Source: Naganishia liquefaciens (Eukaryota; Basidiomycota; Tremellomycetes; Filobasidiales; Filobasidiaceae). From it: 64,000 nucleotides of DNA. The first letter of the stretch is position 1, and each line of letters starts with the position of its first letter. A program made the position numbers and the translations under genes. The stretch is taken from positions 868,001 through 932,000 of the forward strand of contig BLZA01000019.1 in assembly GCA_013423385.1 (NCBI GenBank), written 5' to 3'. Under the pieces are notes generated by a model, which did not search any database, was not told where the DNA came from, and saw nothing but the letters and a program-made list of their open reading frames with translations. Positions 12,466-22,435 of the stretch are shown one piece after another.

Positions 12466-13603
12466 TACCCCCAGCATTTATCGAAAACGCAGAAGAGCAT
12501 GATAGTTATGACATGATGCATCTACTCTCTTCCCCGGCAGCGACCGAGTGTCATCACTTCGATGCTTTGTAAAGGTGAGACCTGACTTGCGGCAAGGCTA
12601 TCGATCTTACCATCGGCTGCCCATAGTTCCGTAAGTTGAATGAGTGCTCGGAGACGAGAATGCGGGGAAGGAGTCAGGATGGGTGTTCCGCATGATCCGC
12701 GCATGTGTGTCGTCTCTTTCGGCGATTGACAATGGAAGGTTATCAATATCAGCGGGTACAGCTCGAGGATTGCCAGGGTCTCCTAAGTCGCTGACGTATA
12801 TCTCAGGGTTAGGGCTCCGGAAGTTGTACGTTGAGATCGTTCCGGTACGCCTTTGAGGAATGACGGTTGGCGTTGTTGGTATTACCCATGACGGGTACCT
12901 TCCTGCCTGTGCCAAGCTATTGCAAACGCATTCCAGCACATCCCTGGCCAGTCCACCGAGAATCAAACAACAGGAGCAACCGTCGGGCGTGTACTCATCT
13001 GGTGATGCGAGCTCTTGGCCACCAGCTTGTGAGCCCAAATTTGTAAGCTGGGAGAGCGAATACTTTGCCTTTCCCTGTCGGTCTTGAACACTCCCTGAAT
13101 TTCAGGGACATACGCAAGGCGAGCGATACGTCGGTTGGTCCGTGGAGATTTGAAATTGGGATTCCTCTTCTCACCCTTTGGCGGCGCCAGAAATCCGCCT
13201 TTCGATACAGTATACTTTCTTCCTTGACGTGAATGCATGGCTGAGGCGTCTTGCGATGCAAGGCGGTCTTTAATAGAAACCCCCCCGCAGCTCGGCAATC
13301 GCGTGCTGCGTACAAAAGTAATCTTGCCAGTACTGCCTGACCACGAATGTAGAGGCCTTTCAACGAGTTGTGTAAAGCAGCATCCAGAGGGCGCTTATCA
13401 CGAAATTTGAGGTTGACGCCCGGCCAACAAAGGATGGTACGTGTTACGCGGCTTCCAACTTCATCACAAATGACCTTTTGGACAGAGATCTTTGAACATG
13501 ACATAAAAGAGTTTACATTTCCAGACCAAGTGCGACAACTTTTCTTGGTCGATGCACAGGGGAGGATTGAGGAGAATTCAAATTCAGCGGATCGCCTCGA
13601 GCC

Positions 13604-13645
13604 TTTGCAAAGTGACAGACTTTGATTTTGCAAAGTGACAGACTT
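13604..13645. repeat. tandem pair of a 19-base repeat
   Basis: The 19 bases tttgcaaagtgacagactt occur at 13604-13622 and again at 13627-13645, exactly 23 bases apart, both perfect. No open frame or known site explains them. They may be a pair of factor-binding sites or a small duplication. Confidence 0.8.
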
Positions 13646-13783
13646 CAGATTACAAAAGGGTAGAGAATAGGCAAAACACCACATCAGCATAGGGTACCGG
13701 TAGCAATGGCAGCGCACTTCAAATCGTTGTCATCGTAAAGAGGATTACTGATTGATTTAGTCTCTGATTTCCCCCTTCATACC

Positions 13784-15105
13784 TCATATTTCGAAGCTTC
13801 GGCCAGTACCGGCATTGGATCTCTCGCTGGCGGCTAAGGCCGGCATGGTGCTTTTGCGCCGAAACCAATCTTGGAAGTAATCATTGGCCTCAGAGAGAAG
13901 GCAGGACACGGCCTCGTAACATGACCAACCGAGTGATGATGGGGGAGATCCCTGACCTGAGTTTTCATTTGCGCTCGAGCCAGGTCCATATTGGCAACGA
14001 TTCCTGCCAAATATAGAAGCGGACATGTTGGGTTCGTGCTGAGGCAGTTGCTTTAGTAGCGGTTGGCGTTCGACGGCCAATCTTTCACCAGTCGAAAATC
14101 CTTGACATGCTGGGCCACCGACTGGGAATGAGCGAGCTGATGACTTGTTCGAACCGCGGCAAGGCGAGTGCTCCCAGAAGCGTCGTTGTGGACTTCCGCC
14201 GCATGTCTCCTGGCGTGCGGCAGACATCGAGGCTCTGGTGGCACAGGTTGAGGCTTGCCCTGCTTGTATCTCGGAATCAAGCCCCCCAGACAATTCACCC
14301 AGCGAGAAACGCTGAGAGACGCGGCCCGAACTGTCACTACTGCCATAGGGTCTAACCAAATCAAGCCTCAGAAAAGGTGAAGCTTTCGACATACTAAATG
14401 TGTGAAGTGGCAACCGAGATCATAAAGGCACATACGGGGATCAGGCGGTAGCCATTGCGCATAAAGAGCATTATACCAAGTCATTTCCTGGCGCGTTCTC
14501 ACCTCAGTTTGCATCCATAAATGCTTCTCGATTTCTAGAAAGGAAGGCGCCCAATTGTTCGTTGCGGATGGGTGGAAAACCCAGTTATTAGATGTCGCTA
14601 GAAAGGAGCGAGTCACGACATTCACATACAACCGTAAGCTCGCTGTCATATCGTCCCTCTCGGTATTCTTGAATTGCTTTGCTCACGCAGATTTCATTGC
14701 GGCGTGTGCTCCATTCTGGATATCGGAAAGGAGATGTCAGAATCACAAGCTTTCCGAGGGCTTCTCGGTTAACCGCCACGAGAAGCTACCGTCTGAGGCT
14801 GACGCCTTCTCGAAAGCTTTTGGCGAGTTGGCAAATTTTGCTGGACATGAAAGCACCTCTCACCCTGCAATACGCCTTAACACTATATTATTTCGTCTAA
14901 ATCCTGTCGGAACTATTTCGAAACCCGCCACGAACGGATGAACGGGGTGACGAAGGGTCAAGCTGAAGGAAACGTCGGTATAATGGACATGATACGATGA
15001 AGTCCGCAATTCAGGGACCGATCGCTTGACTCGTGTTTCACCTTCAACAGCATTCAGCATCATACCTCGCGCGAACATTTCCATCTTGTTAGGGACCTTC
15101 TCCAT
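13784..15105 (-). CDS. possible unresolved multi-exon gene
   Basis: Three minus-strand pieces look like exons. An ATG at 15105 opens 81 residues (start MEKVPNKMEMFARGMMLNAV) up to a GTGAGA donor near 14863. A piece around 14590-14430 contains ATNNWAPSFLEIEKHLWMQ and WYNALYAQWLPPDP, and ends at a GTATGT donor. A third frame, about 14400-13784, is Ser/Gly-rich and ends in a stop at 13784. An intron between the last two (GTATGT..TTTAG) is plausible, but the phases do not join cleanly, and the join between the first two is unknown. No family is recognised. It could be a real gene with unrecognised small exons or a decayed one. Confidence 0.3.
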
Positions 15106-15231
15106 CTTAGTGACGCTCTGTGCCTCTTGACGAGAACACCCATCGAATCATTCCATCTTGAGGATAGTCAAGAATCCGCTTGTCCTTGGCCTTGAGATTC
15201 GTCAGCCTTTGACGGCTCACTCTCGCTCAAG

Positions 15232-16482
15232 ATGATGTGCCTTCGCCAGTTCCTCCTATTCCTCATCCTCCTGCCATTTCCGACGGCTCCACCGATACTT
15301 ATGATCCTGATCACCGTATTGATGTGGATCAAGCTAAGACCGTGCATCTACTGCTCAGTGCTGGTAAGCGATTCCGCAAGCTCACTTCAACATATACTGA
15401 TAAAGGCCTTTCAGCTCGTGATAGTCTTCACCTCGTCCTGTAATACAGGATTCATGTCGTTGAGCTTCCCTGACCATACAACACCATTGTGGATACAGGA
15501 AACGCAGCAGAACGCAACACTGCCAGGGAACGGTACACAGCTCGTCTTAGCGAAGAATGAGACCGACTTGGTATACGCCTCACCGGTGCCTAATCGATGC
15601 TGGTGCGATCTGAACCAAGGAAGGCTACTTTGGCCCGTTCTAAATGGCTATCGATATCTGGATTGGAAGTTGCACCCTAAAGTCAAGGAAGACCTGAAGA
15701 AGTGGAGAATACAGAGGAACACGAGCGGCTTTCCGACCAGGACGGAAGAGGCCAAGCCGGAACCGCTATTGGAGATTCCCGTCGAAACGCCAATAGCAGA
15801 CAAAATTCCTGAATGGCCGACATCAACATCATGGTGGCAACGACTGTCATTCAAGCGCGCAACGCAGCTAACAGCAGTAACTCCCTCGCGCACAGAAGCA
15901 TATGATCCGCAAGTGCCGGAAGACCCATATCACGAAGATCCACTGATGAACTGGGACGGCACAACCACGGACGCGGAACTAGAGATGGAAACCCTTGCGC
16001 CAACCTCATCCAGCCAAATTGGAGCCTTCGTGTCGCCGGCGGCGGCTTCATGGTGGTCCTCATGGACGCGTCCGCGTTACGACCTGCGTATGCATGGTAT
16101 CGGCATGGTTGTTGATTTCGGGCTCACGAGAAGTGAAGAAGATGTCAAGGAGGAAGTCATGGAGATGCTGGATTGGAGGGAGAAACAGCTTGCGCAGAGG
16201 CAGGAGAAGGCAGTAGAAGACGAAGTCGAGGGATTCAACGAGAAAAGTGAGGGAACATCAGCAGCGACAGAGCCGTCGACAGATACAGGTAAGCCGATGT
16301 TCACATCCTATTTCTTGTATCGTGTCTCACTACTTGCGGCTCCAATAGTGACAATGGTGACAGAAAGTTCCACAAACAGCTTGGACGACAAAGTAGCAGA
16401 CAGCGCCCAAAGTCAGCCCTCACGAACAGCTCATTGGCTTTCACGGTTTCTCGGGCGGAGAGAGACTGCCGAAGAGCTCTAA
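15232..16482 (+). CDS. unrecognised protein, N-terminus uncertain
   Basis: The body of the gene is clear. Exons 15415-16288 and 16349-16482 join across a 60-base GTAAGC..TAG intron that happens to keep the frame open. The protein contains NRCWCDLNQGRLLWPVLNGY, a Trp/Ser-rich middle and a Lys/Glu-rich stretch near the C-terminus (about residues 270-305). Using the ATG at 15232 gives a first exon 15232-15363 with a very hydrophobic start (FLLFLILLPF) and 379 residues in all, suggesting a membrane anchor. However, in another frame of the same bases 15213-15438 read as a polar, Pro/Asp-rich peptide, so that start is not safe. An upstream exon or the ATG at 15454 are alternatives. No family is recognised. 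It is convergent with the SND2 homologue, 80 bases between stops. Confidence 0.5.
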   Translation: MMCLRQFLLFLILLPFPTAPPILMILITVLMWIKLRPCIYCSVLVSDSASSLQHILIKAFQLVIVFTSSCNTGFMSLSFPDHTTPLWIQETQQNATLPGNGTQLVLAKNETDLVYASPVPNRCWCDLNQGRLLWPVLNGYRYLDWKLHPKVKEDLKKWRIQRNTSGFPTRTEEAKPEPLLEIPVETPIADKIPEWPTSTSWWQRLSFKRATQLTAVTPSRTEAYDPQVPEDPYHEDPLMNWDGTTTDAELEMETLAPTSSSQIGAFVSPAAASWWSSWTRPRYDLRMHGIGMVVDFGLTRSEEDVKEEVMEMLDWREKQLAQRQEKAVEDEVEGFNEKSEGTSAATEPSTDTGKPMFTSYFLYRVSLLAAPIVTMVTESSTNSLDDKVADSAQSQPSRTAHWLSRFLGRRETAEEL

Positions 16483-16562
16483 ATACATCTTTGACTATGA
16501 ATATGCGATGGACCGTATTATCGGTGTGCTATGCTGTATAAATTTATGCGTCCCCATATCGC

Positions 16563-17329
16563 CTATGCTGGTCTTCGACGCTCAACCTGCTGGACACGCT
16601 TATCGCCCTTGTCCATCCGCGCCTTGAGCTTTGCCTGCCGCTTGCTCATCGGTTCCTCCTGTCCGCCGCCAGCTCGCGCTGCGGCCCCGGTGGTTTGGCC
16701 ACCGGCCGGTGCCCCTGATGCAGCGGCCTGTCCACGCATGCCGGAGATGAACGGTTTGAAGAGCTCGTATGCTTTCCAGATAGCGATGGCGGGAACGGTA
16801 AGCCATAGGTACCAGATCTTTTCTCCAAGGATGGCGCTCAGAATGGTGCATGCCCACGTGATGTAGATGCTGCACGGAGTCAGGCGGGCGTCGAAAGGGG
16901 CACAACCTTGAAGACTCACGTGTCCCACATCCATTCAATAATTCCCCTGCCATCCAAGTCTGCTCCAGCAACCGTTACGTATCCTGTCCGAGGGTCCTTC
17001 TTGGGTGTGCCAATCGTGATGAGGTGATTTGACACTGCAGCAGAGACCGCGAATGCAGCGACATTGATAAACAGCGCAAAGTATCCCGGGACTCTAGGAC
17101 GCCGGAAGATTACTCGAAGGAGGATCGCGGAAAGCTGACGACGCAAGGCTCAGTCTATCATGTCTAACTTGATATGGCTCACCGTCAACTCACGTTGGCT
17201 ACCGCCATACCCTTCTTGAGGTTTGCGATGTATTGGTCATTGTTGCCTGCGACCTTTTTCGTTGCTGCTCGAGCCTGCGACAGTGGCAGCGTCAGATACG
17301 TCACACATAGTGAACTTCATACTAACCAT
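16563..17329 (-). CDS. SND2: TMEM208/SND2-family ER protein
   Basis: Four exons (17329-17327, 17274-17194, 17134-16920, 16869-16563) give 201 residues, the usual size for this family (about 170-200). The first coding exon is just ATG, giving MARAATKKVAGNNDQYIANL, which matches the charged start of the family. Two hydrophobic spans (YFALFINVAAFAVSAAVSNH, and further on ILGEKIWYLWLTVPAIAIW) are membrane segments. The tail is Gly/Ala-rich and then basic (MSKRQAKLKARMDKG). Snd2/TMEM208 acts in the SRP-independent route that targets proteins to the ER. The join of the ATG-only exon is inferred from its good GTTAGT donor and CAG acceptor and from the protein it restores. Confidence 0.85.
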
Positions 17330-20080
17330 GCTGAGCCAGGTCAACTGTTTCTTGCGACGTCGAGGGAGATACGCGTGCGAACGGGGTTCGCAGTCCACCG
17401 CTCTCAGCTCCTCTCCAGCCAAAGCGGACCCGAGCCTAAGCGCATTCCCAAAGTCTACGCGTTCGTTCACAAGACTTGAGGGGTGGCATGGTCGATTATC
17501 GGCGACTTGCTCGGTCACTAGAGCGAGTCAGCTAGCGATGCTGTATTGTGTCATACTAGTCGCCTAGTACATACAGCTTCTGTCCTTCTGTCAGCAATTC
17601 TGAATGACTTGCTGAATTGTCTTCTGGCACGGTTTCGAGCTTCTGGCTGTATCGATATATCTGTTTCAGGTCTGTCTCACGCTGCAATCAGCTAGCTAAT
17701 AAGCTGGCCTGCGCTTGATCATCCTTCCTGAAACCTGGTCTAGCGCTGATCTCGGTAGTCTGTCATCCCGCCGCTAGGTGCCCCGCTAGTGCTGATCCTT
17801 AACCAATCGTGACTGGTCCTAGCATGCGACTCGTTGACTCTCATTCTTACTGATCCCCAACTCTAAGAACGTTTGTCGGCCAAGAGCTTCACGAGATCAC
17901 CCCCCGCAAACGAGCTAGCGAGCGACGTCAGTAGTGGATGTAGGATGACGGCCGTGTCGAGCAGACTGGTTCGGTTCATCTTGGGCAGCGCGATAGCAGC
18001 ACTGCTCGCTCAGGCTAGCAACCTATCCATACAGCTTTCGAATGGCTACCAAGCAAGCTCCCAGCGATGTCATCTGCGCGCACACGCGCCCATGCTTACT
18101 GACAGTCCGCGATCGATCACCAACATGTATGACTGGTCATTCTGATTGCGGCCTTGACTATCTTTCCAGCAAACACTGAACTGATCCGTCTCAGAGGCAG
18201 GAGGGTTGGAAGATCTCCCTACATAATTCTTTGGACTCGATCATCATATCTTTTTGCTTCACACACCCCTTGAGAGCGCGCCTTCCGGTCTGCGTATTGG
18301 CAGATGTTGGCCTGGCGACTTTCGGACCGGTCCGGTTGATGGTTGTTATGAGAAGGGAGAATATGGTCGGCGAGATGGCACTGCTGACGGCGATGCATTC
18401 GGTAATTAGTCCCTTCAAGTATTCCGACGGTCTGTGACAACGTTTGTGACAGCTCATGCGATTTTTAAGCTCCGAAAAGCTCTGGATCTGACCTGAGAAA
18501 TTAAAGGGAGCTTTTGATCTATGCTTGCCTTGCAAGTGTTTATTCTATGTGGCTTCTGCGGTGCAATCGAGATCGGACGTAATCTTACAGCAGCCTCCGT
18601 GGGCGTCTCTTCAGGTGATTCTTCACCCCTGTGACTTCTACAGCTCCTTGTGTGCGTGTGCGCGGCTCGGAAGTACGTACGTGGCATAACGCGAATGTTA
18701 TTTGGGACCATGGCGAGCCGGACACGAGAGCCAAAATCTGAAGGAGCATGAGAACAACTTCGGAAAAACGGGGTCATGCGTTCGGAATGGCTGAAGAATC
18801 GACAGGCGAGCCAGCTAGCTTGCCATTGGAGCCCGAGCATCCTATAAGATCATGCTAGCAATCGGGCTTCGCCACCAGTTCCACGAAGCAGGCAGTGTAC
18901 TGTTCATCAGTCCGATCAAGCTTGCATATGGCCCCAACGGCATCTATCGGCAGTATTAACGTTCTCTTCCTGCGACCTAGTGTGGACTGAGCACTTCGGA
19001 AGATATTTTAGGTGATTTGGTGGGGACCCCTAGGGCTTTGTGAAGAAGCCTTTGGCTTGGGGGCAGCCTTTGAAGCGCTCTAGTTCAAAAGCACTTGCAG
19101 GTTCATGCACTCGAGGAAAACTAGAGGACCGCGAGTGCTGCGGCCAACAGGACAATCCAATGGAGTCCCAATATACGCATACTGAAAGTGTTTGTCGAGT
19201 ATTGACAAGCCTGACATTGTGACTGTTCTGTCAAGTTCTCGAGCGAAACAGCCTGGAGGGGGGCAGACGGAGGAGTAAACTGCTATGGAAACCAGTAGAA
19301 ACCCCCTCAGATCCTTGTTTCAGCCTGAAACACGCGAAGCGTATGGTGCGGGCACAGTCGCGATCGCAGTGCAGCTAAGAGCAGACAGGGAGCTTCAACT
19401 AGCTTGACAAGCCGATCTACAGAAATTTCTGCTGACTAGGCCACTTGTCAAGCCGCACAAACATGGCCCACGCTCTTGTGGCACAGCTTACGGCAGCAAA
19501 TCCAAGAGGGACAGAAGTAGAACATGGAGCTGTATACCGGCAGCTAAAAGGACGGTTGGAGGCTTGCCTTACGGAATTCGCCCGGACCCCCTATATTTGT
19601 ATTGCAATTTCGTGTGTGAGCAGGCGGCTTACCAAGGAGCAAGCAAGGCGCGCGCACACGAACAAAGGTAATTGCAACAGCTAAGGCAACAATATTGTCG
19701 ATCGACCGCGCGCGCGTCCCCTTGCTTCTGTCCGTCCGTATGCTCATTGCCAAACCGATTAGCGGGTCCGATGGGGGCGCAACAGGGTAATATCGTTTCC
19801 TCGACTCCGTTCAGCGAATAGCATAAGTCGAAGCTCAGTCCCCAGTCCCCTCAAGGCCAACGTTCCCGGGATTCCTCAAGACCAGATGATCTATCAAAAG
19901 TGACGTAGATAGCTAAGCAGAGTCGCAATTGTAGCGAGAGCTGTATTGAGCTATATGTTGCGACTGCGAGGAGCACCTGCGAGACGAGCCGAAAGAAGCT
20001 CGATCGATATGCTGCCGTTACGGCGACTCGCAAGCCCCTAGAAGCTCTCTTAGATAGCTCTCTGGATCAGTCGCAAGATC

Positions 20081-20260
20081 ATGGATTTTGAAACACGAGC
20101 TAGAATACAGAAGTGGGTGGAATATCTATCAGGCGTGTCGGGTAACATTACAGAAGCACTCGGTCAAGCACTGAGCTCCTCGGCACGCCCCTCAGGCAAT
20201 TCTGCTGAAGATGCAGCGAACGAAGCTGAATCGTCGAGAGCTGCTGCGTTGCAGCCATGA
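20081..20260 (+). CDS. orphan 59-codon frame
   Basis: An ATG at 20081 opens 59 codons, beginning MDFETRARIQKWVEYLSGVS and followed by an Ala/Ser/Glu-rich stretch, to TGA at 20258-20260. The amphipathic helical start and the amino-acid mix look more like real protein than the surrounding frames. A possible donor (GCAG|GTATCA) lies just after the stop, so it may be an exon in another arrangement. No family is recognised and there is no neighbour to support it. Confidence 0.2.
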   Translation: MDFETRARIQKWVEYLSGVSGNITEALGQALSSSARPSGNSAEDAANEAESSRAAALQP

Positions 20261-21693
20261 AGGCAGGAGGTATCAGCTTTCAACAGCCTACTCAACCTTC
20301 AGCCGAAATGACTTCGGCTCAGCTTTTCCTGCTCGCTTGCCTCGTCTCGATGATCGATCTGCCATAGCTACCGACCGGCTGACTCGCAGGAGCTCACACA
20401 GGAAGACTCTGCAGAAAAGCTTGTGAATAGCGCTACAGAAAACAAGTGAGGACGTTTGCACATGCATATGACCTTTTCTTTCGAGCTTATGGGCTGTAAG
20501 CGTGACTTTGAACAGCTGCTTAGACCAACTCAACCTGCCTTCGAGCTAGAGTAGTTCATAAAGCCAGGACCCCTATTTGACCTGACATACGTTTGATGCC
20601 AAACATCGCCAGAACAAATTTTTGCGTGGAACCCACTTGGCAAAAAACGCGTGTCATTTGCCTCAACCGTATGCTGGCGCTAACAGGGGTCCTCTAAAGC
20701 CAGTGGATCCGGCGAACGATAGCTCGGTATTGAGAACTCACTAGCGATCACAGACGCCTCTAGGGTTCCCGCGAAAACAGCTGTCACCGCCTTGCTTGGC
20801 CAAACATGCTACACAGGGCCCGAGTTTGCAATTGAATTCACCAGGTGACCGACTTTGGCTGTGCTGACGGCTGGAAGAACCCCATCCGTGATCATAACGC
20901 GCCTGTGCTGCGCAACCGCCTGCGGATCGCTACAAACTGGACACTGCGAGCACGGAGGATCGCCCCAGAAGGATCCGACCATGCGGCTCATCCTCCTCTG
21001 TCCGGCGGCAAGGAGCATAGTAAGCGAGCTGGGGATACAGAAGGAAGGCTCGCGGGATGCTTCAAGACAGCTTTCGAATTGATCGATGGTTTGTAGTAGA
21101 TAGCTTTGACACATGTACCCGACATGATATCATCCCCTATGTCAAATAGAAACCAGGGTAGCTAGCAGGGAAAGGCGTAAGAAAACAGGTCGAAGGGCAC
21201 ACAGAGCTGTTCACAAACCAGACCGGTTAGCCAAATTAGATTTGAATGGCTACATGCAAAGCTTTTTGGCGGACAGACGTACCGCTTTGCTTGCGGTCGC
21301 TGTACAGCACGCAACACAACTGTTCTCCAGCTACAGTAGGTCTGCTTCGTCCTGCATTCTTTCCGCAGCTCTTCCTGCCGCTTGATGCAACAAGGTTGAT
21401 AGCTGGTCTAGTGCAGCTTCTGGTTGACCTTCTGGTGTCCGCATTATTGTGAGCAGACAAGCTCTGCAGCCAAGATGCCCAAGCACTGCGTCGAAAAGCT
21501 CAAGTAGCTGCTCAAGAAGCTCTGAAAGGCCGAGCATAACGATCTGTCACGCTGTTTCGGCGGCAGCGTTTTCGATCGGGAGCGTGGACGCACAGTACCC
21601 GAAGAAAGCCCGGAGTGTCTCACCTTTCCACGTTTAGACAGCGGCAAGTGCCAATCAGGCTTTAGCTCCGAGTGCAGTAGCTTCAATTCCCCA

Positions 21694-21717
21694 CCAGCTT
21701 CCCAGCTTCCCAGCTTC
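21694..21717. repeat. three copies of an 8-base unit
   Basis: The unit ccagcttc is repeated three times without a gap. It lies some 700 bases upstream of the Zn2Cys6 gene, in a pyrimidine-rich stretch, and could be a promoter element array or a simple slippage product. Confidence 0.8.
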
Positions 21718-21954
21718 CCCGTCCCATCCCACTCATCCAGCTAACTCGACTCATTTCGCCAGCGGTCAGTCACCTGCCCCGTCAACGCTGTATCGATTCA
21801 AAACTGTAACGCGTTGTCCGCTGTCAGGGTTGAGCGTGCCCCCCTGCGGTCGATAGCCCTTGGTCCTGCTGCTCGATCCCTGGACCAGCGATCGCCGCAT
21901 CTCTGTGTCGCCTGAGCCTTGACTCGCCCACAAACCGCGAGCAGGAGCGAAAGC

Positions 21955-21976
21955 GTCACTCTCGAGTCACTCTCGA
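21955..21976. repeat. tandem pair of gtcactctcga
   Basis: Two perfect, adjacent 11-base units. The unit spans TCGAGTC/GACTCGA-like half sites, so overlapping palindromes (ctcgag) are created. It lies about 470 bases upstream of the Zn2Cys6 ATG. A regulatory role is only a guess. Confidence 0.8.
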
Positions 21977-22435
21977 GTCACCGCCAACGGTCCTCATCCC
22001 ACCTGACTAGACCCGAGAAAGCAGGACTCATCCTCACCACAGGGCTCTTGCCTTTTTCGATTAAACGATACTTCGCAAAATCGTCATTGGCCTTGTACTA
22101 CCTCATCGCTCTTGCACCTGTACTCAAAACGACTAGGCAGCATCGCCCAAACCGCAACAATCGCAATATAATAACGCAGTCGTTCGCAGAACCGTGTTGT
22201 GACACCTCTCTGGGGTCATGGTTATATGAAGCGTGAGTCCATTCGGCGATCATTTAATAGCTAGGATGGTTACCTGACTGAGCATCCTTACTCGGACCGT
22301 CTAGAATCTATGACACGTCGATATATTAAGTGATCATCACCTCTACGCAACACCGCAGGGAATCCTAAATAACCGACCGCCTGTAATTATTGGCAAACGA
22401 TCTTCGAAATACTACAGCCCCGCAGCCGCGTGTCC

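Larger units (their letters stand above)
12466..15231. other. 2.8 kb region without a firm gene
   Basis: No frame here matches a family I know. The minus strand nevertheless holds several coding-like stretches (see the low-confidence CDS at 13784-15105 and the open frame at 12607-13038). A 19-base direct repeat sits near 13.6 kb. The plus strand shows nothing convincing. Confidence 0.4.
17330..22435. other. 5.1 kb gene-poor region
   Basis: No frame longer than about 130 codons and no family match were found. The sequence is rich in CTAG/AGCT motifs and in stops. It holds a few short coding-like frames (20081-20260 plus; 19463-19684 plus; 21537-21331 minus) and two small tandem repeats near 21.7 and 21.96 kb. 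The right end (about 21.7-22.4 kb) is pyrimidine-rich and is probably the promoter and 5' UTR of the Zn2Cys6 gene. I see no terminal repeats, no reverse-transcriptase or transposase motif and no clear tRNA. Confidence 0.5.

Noticed and set aside
12995-13717. 240-codon minus-strand frame
   Set aside because: Length alone; sequence is Cys/Arg-rich without helix or domain pattern. Kept only as part of the uncertain region.
15213-15438. polar alternative frame at the start of the 15.2 kb gene
   Set aside because: It has no ATG and cannot be joined in phase to the downstream exon; kept only as a caution on that start.
16077-16304. minus-strand Ser-rich frame resembling a small secreted protein
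   Set aside because: Antisense to the Glu/Lys-rich tail of the 15.2 kb gene.
17480-22300. transposon or virus-like element
   Set aside because: I looked for terminal repeats, reverse transcriptase, integrase and transposase motifs and found none on either strand. Texture alone is not enough.
17500-22300. tRNA genes
   Set aside because: I looked for A- and B-box-like words (ggttcga) here and in the other intergenic regions; no cloverleaf could be built by eye. A covariance-model search would settle it.
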